DNA from: CALAED01 sp036378315
GTDB lineage: Bacteria; Actinomycetota; Actinomycetes; Streptosporangiales; Streptosporangiaceae
Length of the DNA: 64,000 nucleotides
Reading direction: 5' to 3'
NCBI GenBank assembly: GCA_036378315.1
Contig: DASUWU010000049.1
Span: 9,286 to 73,285 of the forward strand
Shown piece by piece: positions 1 to 8,918 of this stretch. Positions within the stretch are counted from its first letter, which is position 1; each line of letters begins with the position of its first letter. Made by a program: the position numbers and the translations under genes. Under the pieces are notes generated by a model. The model saw nothing but the letters and a program-made list of their open reading frames with translations, had not been told where the DNA came from and searched no databases.

Positions 1-1527
1 TCGGTCGGCTCCGGCACGAAGCTGGCCATGGAGGACGCGCTGGCGCTGGCCGCCTGCCTGCACGAGCATCCTGGCGTCGACGCGGCGCTGGCCGCCTACG
101 AGGACGAGCGCCGCCCGGTCGTGGAAAGCACCCAGCGCGCCGCCCAGGCCAGCCTGGAATGGTTCGAGAACATCGGCCAGTACCTTCACCAGGAGCCGCC
201 GCAGTTCGCGTTCAACATCCTCACCCGCAGCCGCCGGGTCACCTACGACAACCTGCGGCTGCGCGACCCGGAGTTCGTCGAGGAGGTGGACGGCTGGTTC
301 GCCGGGCGCGAAGCGCGGCGCGGCCGGCCCGCCGGCGCGCCATCGACGGCGCCGCCGCCGATGTTCACCCCGTTCCGGCTGCGCGGCCTGGAACTGAAGA
401 ACCGCGTCGTCGTCTCCGCGATGGACATGTACTCGGCGGTCGACGGCACGCCGGGGGACTTCCATCTGGTGCACCTGGGCGGCAAGGCGCTGGGCGGCGC
501 GGCGCTGGTCATGACCGAGATGGTGTGCGTGTCGGAGACGGGCCGGATCACCCCCGGCTGCGCCGGCCTCTACAAGCCCGAGCACGAGACGGCGTGGCGG
601 CGGATCGTGGAGTTCGCGCACGCCCACAGTACGGCCAAGATCGGCGTGCAGCTGGGCCACTCAGGACGCAAGGGGTCCACGAAGCTCATGTGGGACGGCA
701 TGGACGAACCGCTGCCCGACGGCAACTGGGAGGTCGTCGCGCCGTCGCCGATTCCCTACCGGGGGGGCGTCAACCAGGTGCCGCGCGCGCTGTCCCGCGC
801 CGAGATGGACGGGATCAGGGACGAGTTCGCCCGCGCCGCGACCATGGCCGACCGGGCCGGGTTCGACCTGCTCGAACTGCATTGCGCGCACGGCTACCTG
901 CTGTCCAGCTTCATCTCGCCGGTGACCAACCACCGCACCGACGGCTACGGCGGGTCGCTGGCGAACCGGCTGCGCTACCCGCTGGAGGTGTTCCACGCGG
1001 TCCGGGCGGTGTGGCCGGCGCACAAGCCGGTGAGCGTGCGGATCTCCGCGACCGACTGGGTCCAGGGCGGCATCACCGGCGACGACGCGGTGGAGATCGC
1101 GCGGGCGTTCCAGGCGGCGGGCGCCGACGCCATCGACGTCTCCACCGGCCAGGTGACCCCGGACGAGCGGCCGGCCTTCGGGCGCAGCTATCAGACGCCG
1201 TACGCGGACCGTATCCGCAACGAGGTCGGCATCGCGACGATCGCCGTCGGCGCGATCTCCTCCTACGACGACGTCAACTCCATCATCCTGGCCGGCCGGG
1301 CCCACCTGTGCGCCATCGGCCGCACCCACCTCTACGACCCCCACTGGACCCTGCACGCCGCCGCCGACCAGGGCTACGAAGGCCCGGGGGCCGACTGGCC
1401 GATCCCGTTCGGAGCCGGCAGCCGCAAACCCCGCGCCGGCCGCGCCGACGAACCCCGGCCCCGGCTGGACCTCATCAGGGAAGGCGCACCCCGGGCCCGC
1501 CACCAGCGCTGGCGCCCCAAGCCGTGA
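1..1527 (+). CDS. C-terminal part of a FAD monooxygenase/old-yellow-enzyme fusion (salicylyl-CoA 5-hydroxylase-like), 5' truncated by the window
   Basis: The frame is open from base 1, so the gene starts outside the window. The first residues (SVGSGTKLAMEDALALA) match the end of the FAD-binding domain of aromatic-ring monooxygenases, in the segment that packs on the flavin ribityl chain. From about base 361 a full old-yellow-enzyme (NADH:flavin oxidoreductase) TIM barrel follows. It opens with MFTPFRLRGLELKNRVV, carries QLGHSGRKG and the HCAHGYLLSSFISP stretch with the downstream NHRTDGYGGS motif, and ends with the phosphate-binding GAISS/AIGR segments. This domain order is that of the bifunctional salicylyl-CoA 5-hydroxylase/oxidoreductase family, which hydroxylates CoA-activated aromatic acids in the cytoplasm. 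The exact substrate cannot be read from this part. It is convergent with the GH1-LacI gene, with a hairpin between them. Confidence 0.85.
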   Translation, partial: SVGSGTKLAMEDALALAACLHEHPGVDAALAAYEDERRPVVESTQRAAQASLEWFENIGQYLHQEPPQFAFNILTRSRRVTYDNLRLRDPEFVEEVDGWFAGREARRGRPAGAPSTAPPPMFTPFRLRGLELKNRVVVSAMDMYSAVDGTPGDFHLVHLGGKALGGAALVMTEMVCVSETGRITPGCAGLYKPEHETAWRRIVEFAHAHSTAKIGVQLGHSGRKGSTKLMWDGMDEPLPDGNWEVVAPSPIPYRGGVNQVPRALSRAEMDGIRDEFARAATMADRAGFDLLELHCAHGYLLSSFISPVTNHRTDGYGGSLANRLRYPLEVFHAVRAVWPAHKPVSVRISATDWVQGGITGDDAVEIARAFQAAGADAIDVSTGQVTPDERPAFGRSYQTPYADRIRNEVGIATIAVGAISSYDDVNSIILAGRAHLCAIGRTHLYDPHWTLHAAADQGYEGPGADWPIPFGAGSRKPRAGRADEPRPRLDLIREGAPRARHQRWRPKP

Positions 1528-1576
1528 TCCGCCGCGCCTGTGGTGTCTTGGACGTCATGGGTCCAAGCGGACCAGG

Positions 1577-1612
1577 CCGCCTGAGGCAGGGCGAGAAGCC
1601 TGGCTCAGGCGG
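1577..1612. terminator. Shared hairpin between convergent genes
   Basis: CCGCCTGAG (1577-1585) pairs with CTCAGGCGG (1604-1612), with an inner CAGG/CCTG stem, between the stop of the upstream gene and the stop of the convergent GH1-LacI gene. It has no T-run. It is a likely bidirectional terminator, inferred from position and structure. Confidence 0.5.
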
Positions 1613-4070
1613 ACTCGCGGACGATCAGCTTGGTCGGCAGCGTCAGGTGACGGGCGGGCCGCCCTTCGAGGCCGGCCAGGAGCAGCCGTACGGCGGCGAG
1701 CGCCTGGTCGGCGACGGGGTTGTGCACCGTGGTGAGCGGCGGCGCGGTGTAGGCGGCGCCGTCGATGTCGTCGAACCCGACGACGGCGATGTCGTCGGGC
1801 ACGCGTCGCCCGGCCGCTCGCAACGCGGCCAGCGCGCCCATCGCCATCAAGTCGTTGGCGGCGAAGATCGCGTCGATGTCCGGCTCGCCGGACAGCAGCC
1901 ACCGTACGGCGGCGGCACCGGACGCCCGGCTGAAGTCGCCGGGGACGGCGACCGGCCGGTGGCCGGCGTCGCGGAGGACGTCGTGGTATCCGGCGAGCCG
2001 GTCGCGGGCGGCGAGCGCGTCGCGCGGTCCGCCGATGGCGGCGATGCGGCGCCGGCCCCGGGCGAGCAGATGGCGGATCGCGGTCGCGGCGCCCTCGACG
2101 TTGTCGGCGTCGACGTACGGCAGGGCGGTGGGCGGCGCGGACCGGCCCAGCGCGATCGCCGGGATCCCGGACTGCGCGAGCGCGTCCGTCAGCGGGCCGC
2201 TGCCGTGCACGCCGACGAGCACCGCCCCGTCGACGTGGCCCGCGCCGATGTGCTGGGCGATCCGCCGGTGGCTGTCGGGCGTGCCGGCGAACATCAAGGT
2301 GACCTGCTTGCCGGCGGCCTGAAGCGCGCGGCCGGCGGTGTGGACGAGGGCGGCGGACACCGGGTCGTCCCCGGAGCCGGTCCCGGTGCCGGCTCCGGCG
2401 CCGGTGCCCGCGTCACCGTCGCCGTCGGTTGCCTGGTCGAAGACGACAAGCGCGACCGCGTTCGTCTGCCGGGTCGCGAGGCTGCGCGCGGCCATGTTGG
2501 GCACGTAGCCGAGCTCGTCGACGGCGTGCATGACGACGGTCCTCGACGCCCGGCTGACCTTGGCCTCTCCATTGATCACGCGGGACACGGTGGACCTGGA
2601 CACCCCGGCCCTGGCGGCGACCTCCTCCAGGGTCGGCCGCCTGGTGCGCTCCGGCGGCAGCCCGTTCCGCCGGACGACCTCGCGGTACCACAGCGCGCTG
2701 TCCTTGAGCAGCCGCCGCTGCGTGGCGAAGTCGACGTGGACGATCCCGAACCTGCGGTGGTAGCCGTCCGCCCACTCGAAGTTGTCGAGGAGCGACCAGA
2801 GGAGATACCCGCGCAGGTCGGCGCCCGCGTCGATCGCGGCGTGCGCGGCGCGCAGGTGCCCGTCGATGAAGGCCGTGCGGTCGGCGTCATGCACCCCACC
2901 GTCGGTCACCGCGTCGTCGAACGCGGCGCCGTTCTCGGCGACGATCAGCCCGACATTCGGGTAGTCGTGCGCGAGCCGCGTGAGGAGCCGGTACAGCCCG
3001 GTCGGGACGATCGGCCAGCCCATCGCGGTGGTGGGCGCGTCGACGGTGGTGAACTCGATGTCCTCGCTGCCCGGGTAGGCGGGGTTGGCCGGCTCGCCGG
3101 GCCGCGCTCGGACGACGCAGGGGGTGTAGTAGTTCACCCCGAGCAGGTCGATCGGCTGGTTGATGACGGCGAGATCGCCGGTGTGGATGTGCCCGAGCCC
3201 GGCGATCCTGTCGACGATCGTCAGCACCTCGTCCGGATACTCGCCGGCCAGGGCCGGATCGAGGAACTGCCGGTTGAGCAGGCCGTCGATCCTGGCCACC
3301 GCCGCCGCGTCAGCGGCGGACGGCGGGAGCGCCGGATCCCGCAGCGGGTCGCGCACTTGCCCCGGCGTCAGCACAGGGGCGAGGTTGAGGGTGAGGGCGA
3401 TCTCCGCCGCTCCAGCCGTCCGCAGCACCTGCGCGCCGAGACCGTGGGCCAGCAGCATGTGGTGGCTGGCGCGGAAGGCGTCGGCCGCCGAGGTACGCCC
3501 CGGAGCGTGCACGCCGATGCCGTAGCCGAGGATCGCCGCGATCCACGGCTCGTTCAACGTCATCCAGGTGGTCACCCTGTCGCCGAGCCGGTCCCACACG
3601 GCCCGCACGTAGTCGGCGAACCTGTGTGCGGTGTCGCGGTCGGTCCAGCCGCCCCGGTCCTCGAGCGTCTGCGGGAGGTCCCAGTGGTAGAGCGTGACGT
3701 ACGGCGCGATGCCGGCGCCGAGCAGCTCGTCGACGAGCCGTTCATAGAAGTCGAGACCGGCCGCGTTGACCGGCCCAGAGCCATCGGGCTGGACGCGCGG
3801 CCAGGCCACAGAGAAGCGGTAGGCGCCGAGACCGAGGCTCTTCATGAGTTGTACGTCGTCGGCGTACCGCCGGTAGTGGTCGCAGGCCACGTCGCCCGTG
3901 TGCCCGTCCGCGACCTTGCCCGGCGTGTGGGAGAACGTATCCCAGATCGACGGGCCCCGCCCGTCCTCGCCGGCGGCCCCCTCCACCTGGTAGGCGGCGG
4001 TGGCGGCACCCCACACGAAGCCGGGCGGGAACGGCACGGCCGCGCGGAGCGGGTGGCCGGTCGTCGTCAT
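1605..4070 (-). CDS. GH1 beta-glucosidase fused to a LacI-family transcriptional regulator
   Basis: This single 821-residue frame has two complete domains. Residues about 12-467 are a GH1 retaining beta-glucosidase: FVWGAATAAYQVEG opens the barrel, E174 in TLNEP is the acid/base, E379 in AENG is the nucleophile, and the domain closes with LLDNFEWADGY and DSALWYREVVRRNGL. After only about six residues a LacI regulator begins at about 480 with TLEEVAARAGVSRSTVSRVI (helix-turn-helix), then the hinge GYVPNMAARSLA and a periplasmic-binding-like sensor ending DDIAVVGFDDIDGAAYTAPPLTT. A low-complexity Gly/Thr/Asp insert (about 547-569) lies early in the sensor. The ATG at 4070 is preferred to the in-frame TTG at 4079. 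The enzyme would hydrolyse cello-oligosaccharides or other beta-glucosides; the regulator half would sense a related sugar. In relatives these are normally two adjacent genes. Loss of the intervening stop, or a base-call error, are the alternatives. Confidence 0.9.
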   Translation of the reverse strand: MTTTGHPLRAAVPFPPGFVWGAATAAYQVEGAAGEDGRGPSIWDTFSHTPGKVADGHTGDVACDHYRRYADDVQLMKSLGLGAYRFSVAWPRVQPDGSGPVNAAGLDFYERLVDELLGAGIAPYVTLYHWDLPQTLEDRGGWTDRDTAHRFADYVRAVWDRLGDRVTTWMTLNEPWIAAILGYGIGVHAPGRTSAADAFRASHHMLLAHGLGAQVLRTAGAAEIALTLNLAPVLTPGQVRDPLRDPALPPSAADAAAVARIDGLLNRQFLDPALAGEYPDEVLTIVDRIAGLGHIHTGDLAVINQPIDLLGVNYYTPCVVRARPGEPANPAYPGSEDIEFTTVDAPTTAMGWPIVPTGLYRLLTRLAHDYPNVGLIVAENGAAFDDAVTDGGVHDADRTAFIDGHLRAAHAAIDAGADLRGYLLWSLLDNFEWADGYHRRFGIVHVDFATQRRLLKDSALWYREVVRRNGLPPERTRRPTLEEVAARAGVSRSTVSRVINGEAKVSRASRTVVMHAVDELGYVPNMAARSLATRQTNAVALVVFDQATDGDGDAGTGAGAGTGTGSGDDPVSAALVHTAGRALQAAGKQVTLMFAGTPDSHRRIAQHIGAGHVDGAVLVGVHGSGPLTDALAQSGIPAIALGRSAPPTALPYVDADNVEGAATAIRHLLARGRRRIAAIGGPRDALAARDRLAGYHDVLRDAGHRPVAVPGDFSRASGAAAVRWLLSGEPDIDAIFAANDLMAMGALAALRAAGRRVPDDIAVVGFDDIDGAAYTAPPLTTVHNPVADQALAAVRLLLAGLEGRPARHLTLPTKLIVRESA

Positions 4071-4268
4071 CGTTGACAACCCCCCACACGTCCGCCGGTG
4101 GCCGGCCGCCCCGGCCCGCTGGCCCTACATGCTATGTCCCCGCCCTGACCGGGCACGGTGCCCGCCGCGACCGCGGGTGGGCGCGCCGGATATCCCGGCA
4201 GCCCGCCCCCGATCGGACTGCCGGGAAGTCCCTCCACCCGACACCTCCAGATACAACCTGGCTTTGCG

Positions 4269-4300
4269 TTGTCTGGGTATCAGGCAGGCGCACCAGACAA
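4269..4300. promoter_or_regulatory. TTGTCTGG/CCAGACAA inverted repeat upstream of the GH1-LacI gene
   Basis: TTGTCTGG (4269-4276) and CCAGACAA (4293-4300) form an exact 8-bp inverted repeat with a 16-bp spacer. A third, broken copy (CCAGAtaCAAC) lies at 4247-4257. The site is about 200 bp upstream of the GH1-LacI start and about 65-95 bp beyond the AraC gene's stop. It could be an operator for the fused regulator or the AraC protein. This is inference from symmetry and position. Confidence 0.35.
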
Positions 4301-4363
4301 ACAAGACGTTGCGCGCGCCGCGCGTCAAAGGCGGGGTACCTGGCTGCTCGGTGTCCGGGCCGG

Positions 4364-4822
4364 TCACGCCGGCTGGCGCGCGCCGACCCGCGCCTGTCGA
4401 TTCCTGACCGGTCTGGTCACCTGCTTGGCCACACAGGACGGCATCCCCGCCGTCGCGCGCGCCGCCTCACGCCGATAGACGCTGGGCGGCACCCCCACCA
4501 GCTCGGTGAAGCGGGTGCTGAAGGTGCCAAGCGACGAGCAACCGACCGCGAAGCAGACCTCGGTGACGCTGAGATCACCGCGACGCAACAGCGCCATCGC
4601 GCGCTCTATGCGTCGCGTCATCAGATAGGCGTACGGCGACTCGCCGTAGGCCGCCCGAAACTCGCGACTGAGGTGCCCGGCCGACATGTGCACGCCACGG
4701 GCGAGCGCCTCGACATCGAGCGGCTGGGCGTACTCCCGGTCGATCCGATCGCGGACCCGGCGCAGCCGCGCCAGGTCACGCAACTGCTGCGCCGCGGCGG
4801 AACTGCTGGTCACCTGCCACAT
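4364..4822 (-). CDS. Short AraC-family transcriptional regulator
   Basis: The protein has about 152 residues and is almost entirely the AraC/XylS DNA-binding domain. A first helix-turn-helix (DVEALARGVHMSAGHLSREF) is followed by AYGESPYAYLMTRRIERA and a second helix-turn-helix (VTEVCFAVGCSSLGTFSTRF), closing with the family signature VGVPPSVYRR. There is no N-terminal cupin-like sensor, so it may be a constitutive binder or depend on a partner. The C-terminus is a basic tail. An in-frame GTG at 4837 is an alternative start. It reads in the same direction as, and upstream of, the GH1-LacI gene across a 293-bp gap. Targets are unknown. Confidence 0.85.
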   Translation of the reverse strand: MWQVTSSSAAAQQLRDLARLRRVRDRIDREYAQPLDVEALARGVHMSAGHLSREFRAAYGESPYAYLMTRRIERAMALLRRGDLSVTEVCFAVGCSSLGTFSTRFTELVGVPPSVYRREAARATAGMPSCVAKQVTRPVRNRQARVGARQPA

Positions 4823-4884
4823 CGTGCCATGCCGCACCGTACTTGCCCAACCCGGCGGCCCAGCCCATGGCCCGCGGCCCTGGG

Positions 4885-7800
4885 TCAGCCTGGCTCGACC
4901 GCGACCAGCCGCGCCCGCTCCGGGGTGAGGCGTTCGCCGCGGGCAACGGCCGCACCGAAACCCGGGCCGAGGACGTCCCGGCAGGCCGCGCCGACGCGGT
5001 CGACGTCGGCCTGTTCGGCGGGGGCCGGCGGCAGGTGGTTCGCGCGCCTGACCGCGGCCGCGGCGCCGAGCATCTCGGCGGCGCGGGCGTGGTCGCCGGC
5101 CAGCGCCAGCGCGCCGGCCAGGCCTTCAAGCGCGCCCGCCTTGTCCCGTGGCGCGTCGAGCCGCTCGGCGAGGTCCAGGGCTTCGATGTGAAGGCGCAGC
5201 GCGGCGGCGGCATCGCCGCGCCGTTCGGCGACGAGACCCAACTCCACCAGGACCATGGGGACGTGCACGGGCGGTTCGTCGCCTTGGCGTGGAGCGGTCT
5301 CCAGCAGATGCCGCAGGTGCGGTTCGGCGGCGTCGAGGTCACCGCTCCGGCGGGCGGCGAAGCCGAGCACGATCCCGGCGAAGATCTCTCCGGACCGGTA
5401 CCCCTGCTCGGCGGCCAACCGGAGCGCCCGCGCGCCGTACTCCAGGGCGGCCGGATGTTCACCGAGCTGGGTGCGTATCCAGCCGAGCCAGCACAGCCTG
5501 GTCGAGACCTCGGGCCACAGGCCCAGCTCCTCGGCCAGGCGCAGGGCGTCGCCGTGCAGGTGGGCGGCGCGGGCGTGGTCGCCGGTCATCTCGGCCAGCG
5601 CGGCCAGCCACCCGGTGGCGCCCATCTGACCCCAGCGATCGCCCAGCCGGGTGAACAGGCCGGCGCTGCGCGCGGCGTCGCGTTCCAAGAGGACGAGGTC
5701 ACCCCTGACGTGCGCGATGTTGGCGCGGGTCATGAGGACCGCCGCCTCCGCCCACAGGTCCCGCTCGGCTCCGGCGGCATCGAGCGCCCCGGCCAGGAGC
5801 TTCTCGGTGCCGGCGAGGTCGTTCCCGTGACCGAGCGCCGTGTGGGCGAGGAACCACGCCATCCTGCCGCGATCGGTGTCCAGAAGGTCCGGGGTCGCGT
5901 CCGGGGCGCGATCGCCGGCATCGCCCTGGACGGACGCGATCCCGGCCAGCCATATCCGGGCCCTGGCCACGAGCTGCCCGCCCTCGGCGAGCTCCGCGCC
6001 GGCCGCCGCCACGGACAGCATGGCCGCGAGGGACCGCCGGGCCTCGGTCAGCCGGCCCCGCAGGAACCAGTACCAGGCAAGCGCGTTGACCAGCCGGAGC
6101 CCGGCTGCCGCGTCCCGCTCCGCCGCGCAGCGATCCAGTACGGCGCGCAGGTTGGCGGCCTCCGCGTCGAGCCGGCGCAGCCACCGGCGCTGCTCGGGGC
6201 CCCGGAGAAAGCGCTCGGCCCGGTCGGCGAGGGCGAGGTAGTAGTCGCGGTGCCGCCGTCGCACCAGCTCCTGCTCGCCCGCCTCCCGCAGGCGTTCCTG
6301 GCAGTAGGCGGCCACCGACTCCAGCAGCCGGTAGCGCGGGCCCTCCGCCGTCCGCACCGACACCACCAGCGACCGGTCCACCAGCCGGACGAGCAGGTCG
6401 AGCACGTCAGGGCCGCCGGGTGCGGCGGAGTCGGCGTCCCCGGCTTCCCCGGCTTCCCGGGCGGTATCGTCGCCGCCGCAGACCGACATGGCGGCCTCCA
6501 GCGTGCAGCCGTCCGCGTGCACGGCCAGCCTGCGCAGCACCGTCTGTTCGGGGACGGACAGCAGGTCCCAGCTCCAGTCGATCATCGCCATGAGGGTCCG
6601 CTGCCGCGGCGGAGCGCCGCGGTGGCCGGTCGCCAGCAGGCGAAACCGGTCGTCCAGCCGGTCGACCACGCCCTGCACGCCCAGCGCGCGTACCCGGGTG
6701 GCGGCCAGCTCCAGGGCGAGCGGGATGCCGTCCAGCCGGCGGCACAGCAGGCCGACGGCGGCGGCGTTGCCGGCGTCGAGCGTGAAGCCGCGGACGGCGG
6801 CCGCCGCCCGCGCGACGAACAGGCGGACGGCGCTCGAGCGCGCCAGCTCGTCCGGCCCGGCCTCGCGCGCGGGGACCTCCAGCGGAGGCACGTCCCAGAC
6901 GACCTCGCCGGCCACGCCGAGCGGCTCCCTGCTGGTCGCGAGGATCCGCAGGCCGGGGGCGGCCGGCAGCAGCTTCTCGGCCAGCTCGGCGGCTTCGTCG
7001 ATCACATGCTCGCAGTTGTCAAGGACGATCAGCGCCGTTCTGGATCGCAGCATGGCGGCGAGATCCGCGCGGTCGCTCTCCCTGATGTCGAGAGCCGCGC
7101 TGACCGCGTCGGCCACCGAACCGGCCCCCGCGCCCGCCAGCTCGACCATCCACACGCCGTCCGGAAGATCCTGCCGGCCGGCGGCGACCTCGATCGCGAG
7201 CCTCGTCTTTCCCACGCCGCCGGGACCCGTCAGCGTCACCAGCCGCTCGCCCTCGTCCAGTAGCGCGCGTATCTCAGCGACGGCGCTCTCCCGCCCGATC
7301 AGCTCGGTGAGCGGGCGGGGCAGCGGAGGGGCCGGCGGCTGCGGCCGGAACCGGGCGGCCCCGCCGGCGGGGGGCGTTTCCAGATCTTGGGCGAGGATCG
7401 CGCGCTGTACCGCGGCCAGCTCAGGGCTCGGGTCGAGCCCGAGCTCGTCGGCGAGATGCCGGCGCATCTCCCCGTAGCTGTCCAGCGCCTCGCTCTGCCG
7501 GCCGGCGCCGTACAGCGCCCGCATGTGGGCGGCCCGCAGGCGTTCGCGCAGGGGGTGGGCGGCCACCAGCTCGCCGAGCTCGCCGGCCAGGACCGCGTGC
7601 TCGCCGAGGGCCAGCCGGGCCTCCGCCGCGTCCTCGAGCGCGGTCAGCCGCTGCTCCTCCAGCCTGGCCGCCGCGGCCTGGACGAACGGCTCGTCGGCGA
7701 AGTCGGCGAACGCGGGACCGCGCCACAGTGCAAGCGCGCCGGCGAGCAGCGTCGCCCTGGCCGCGGCGTCCTCGGTCTCGCGCGCCCGCGCGGTGAGCAG

Positions 7801-8133
7801 CTGGAACCGCCGGGCGTCCACCGCTCCCTCGTCCAGGTCGTCCAGCCGCAGCCGGTAGCCGGGCGGGCTGGAGACGACGAGCCGCCGCCCGCCAGGCTGC
7901 GCGTCCTCCAGCGCCCTGCGCAGTTGCGAGACCTTGGCCGACAGCGCGCCGAGCGGGTTGCGCCGCGGCGGGTCGTCCCCCCACAGGTCCTCGACCAGCC
8001 GGTCGGCGGACACCAGCCGCCCCTCGTGCAATAGCAGGGCGGTGAGCAGGGCGCGGACCTTCGCGCCGGGGATGGAGACCGGCTCGCCGCCGGCCGTCCA
8101 CACCCCAAGCGGACCGAGCACCCCGAAACGCAT
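4885..8133 (-). CDS. SARP/AfsR-type transcriptional regulator with BTAD, NB-ARC ATPase and TPR region
   Basis: This 1,082-residue pathway-type regulator begins with an OmpR-like winged helix (residues 1-98, ending SSPPGYRLRL), followed by a bacterial transcriptional activation domain (about 100-245, with LGLDPSPELAAVQRAIL). An NB-ARC/AAA nucleotide switch has Walker A GPGGVGKT at 303-310 and Walker B ALIVLDNCEH at about 367-376. The C-terminal 500 residues are alpha-helical TPR-like repeats (recurring ARARIWLAGIA, AALAEMTGDHARAAHLHGDALRLAEELG). The ATG at 8133 is unambiguous. It is divergent from an FMN reductase gene, with a 163-bp spacer that holds an 11-bp tandem repeat of SARP type. It probably activates itself, the reductase pair, or both. 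Large SARPs of this architecture usually govern specialised metabolism, but no biosynthetic cluster is visible here. Confidence 0.92.
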   Translation of the reverse strand: MRFGVLGPLGVWTAGGEPVSIPGAKVRALLTALLLHEGRLVSADRLVEDLWGDDPPRRNPLGALSAKVSQLRRALEDAQPGGRRLVVSSPPGYRLRLDDLDEGAVDARRFQLLTARARETEDAAARATLLAGALALWRGPAFADFADEPFVQAAAARLEEQRLTALEDAAEARLALGEHAVLAGELGELVAAHPLRERLRAAHMRALYGAGRQSEALDSYGEMRRHLADELGLDPSPELAAVQRAILAQDLETPPAGGAARFRPQPPAPPLPRPLTELIGRESAVAEIRALLDEGERLVTLTGPGGVGKTRLAIEVAAGRQDLPDGVWMVELAGAGAGSVADAVSAALDIRESDRADLAAMLRSRTALIVLDNCEHVIDEAAELAEKLLPAAPGLRILATSREPLGVAGEVVWDVPPLEVPAREAGPDELARSSAVRLFVARAAAAVRGFTLDAGNAAAVGLLCRRLDGIPLALELAATRVRALGVQGVVDRLDDRFRLLATGHRGAPPRQRTLMAMIDWSWDLLSVPEQTVLRRLAVHADGCTLEAAMSVCGGDDTAREAGEAGDADSAAPGGPDVLDLLVRLVDRSLVVSVRTAEGPRYRLLESVAAYCQERLREAGEQELVRRRHRDYYLALADRAERFLRGPEQRRWLRRLDAEAANLRAVLDRCAAERDAAAGLRLVNALAWYWFLRGRLTEARRSLAAMLSVAAAGAELAEGGQLVARARIWLAGIASVQGDAGDRAPDATPDLLDTDRGRMAWFLAHTALGHGNDLAGTEKLLAGALDAAGAERDLWAEAAVLMTRANIAHVRGDLVLLERDAARSAGLFTRLGDRWGQMGATGWLAALAEMTGDHARAAHLHGDALRLAEELGLWPEVSTRLCWLGWIRTQLGEHPAALEYGARALRLAAEQGYRSGEIFAGIVLGFAARRSGDLDAAEPHLRHLLETAPRQGDEPPVHVPMVLVELGLVAERRGDAAAALRLHIEALDLAERLDAPRDKAGALEGLAGALALAGDHARAAEMLGAAAAVRRANHLPPAPAEQADVDRVGAACRDVLGPGFGAAVARGERLTPERARLVAVEPG

Positions 8134-8172
8134 ACGCGCACCATAACGGCCTTACGGACCTGGCGCGAAAGA

Positions 8173-8194
8173 GACCGTAAACCGACCGTAAACG
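8173..8194 (+). promoter_or_regulatory. Two 11-bp tandem direct repeats, candidate SARP operator
   Basis: GACCGTAAACC (8173-8183) is followed at once by GACCGTAAACG (8184-8194), so the heptamer ACCGTAA recurs with an 11-bp period. SARP regulators bind heptameric direct repeats spaced 11 or 22 bp, one face of the helix, near the -35 region of target promoters. A related TTACGGA in the opposite sense lies at 8152-8158. The site sits between the SARP gene and the divergent reductase gene. Confidence 0.6.
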
Positions 8195-8296
8195 GGCTCG
8201 GCCATGGTGAGGACACCAGCCGAGAGACGGGGAGAAGGCGGGGAAGCCGACAGCGAGCGCAACGGGCGAGCGCGACGGACGCGAAGGAGGTCGACG

Positions 8297-8884
8297 ATGC
8301 CGGACAACGCCAGGCCGCTGCTGGCGGTCATCATCGGCAGCACCCGCAACGGCCGGTTCGGCCCCACGGTGGCCGAGTGGTTCACCGAGCGGGTCAGGCG
8401 GCGCGGCGATCTCGATGTCGACCTGATCGACCTGGCCGAGACCCGGCTCCCGTCCACACTCCGCGACCACGACGAGCCCGTGCCGTCGCGGGTGCGGCGC
8501 GTGGGTACGCGCCTGGCGGCGGCCGACGCCTTCGTCATCGTGACACCGGAGTACAACGGGAGCTTTCCGGCATCGCTCAAGACCGCGATCGACTGGTTCT
8601 ACGAGGAGTGGCACGCCAAACCCGTGGCCTTCGTCGCCTACGGGCGGGAGTCGGGCGGCCTGCACGCCGTCGCCCAGCTCCGTCAGATCTTCGCCGAGCT
8701 GCACGCCGTGACGATCCAGCAGACGATCAGCCTCCCGTGCTTCTGGGAGCTGTTCGCCGCGGACGGCAGCTGGCCCAAGGCCGGCGCGGCCTGCGACTCG
8801 GGCGTCAAGACGACGCTCGACCAGCTGCTCTGGTGGGCTCGCGCGCTGATGCGGGCCCGCACCGACAACCCGTACGTCCCCTGA
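8297..8884 (+). CDS. NADPH-dependent FMN reductase (flavodoxin-like fold)
   Basis: This 195-residue cytoplasmic protein has the FMN phosphate-binding loop IIGSTRNGRFG near the N-terminus and the family motif TPEYNGSFPASLKTAIDW. It reduces FMN or quinone-like substrates with NADPH. The ATG at 8297 follows a strong ribosome-binding site (AAGGAGG, 8284-8290); the frame stays open upstream but that part is Arg-rich and lacks a site. It is divergent from the SARP gene and 34 bp ahead of a DHFR-like reductase, with which it likely forms an operon under the tandem-repeat promoter. Confidence 0.9.
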   Translation: MPDNARPLLAVIIGSTRNGRFGPTVAEWFTERVRRRGDLDVDLIDLAETRLPSTLRDHDEPVPSRVRRVGTRLAAADAFVIVTPEYNGSFPASLKTAIDWFYEEWHAKPVAFVAYGRESGGLHAVAQLRQIFAELHAVTIQQTISLPCFWELFAADGSWPKAGAACDSGVKTTLDQLLWWARALMRARTDNPYVP

Positions 8885-8918
8885 TCCCGAGATCCCTGAT
8901 CGAGAAAGGAAGCACATC

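Noticed and set aside
159..4076. 1,305-codon plus-strand open frame
   Set aside because: It runs antisense to the GH1-LacI gene and out of frame with the monooxygenase. The composition is Arg/Gly/Pro-rich with no motifs, as expected for shadow frames in high-GC DNA.
4843..7263. 806-codon plus-strand open frame opposite the SARP gene
   Set aside because: It is the complement of the SARP gene, Gly/Arg/Gln-rich and without any domain signature.
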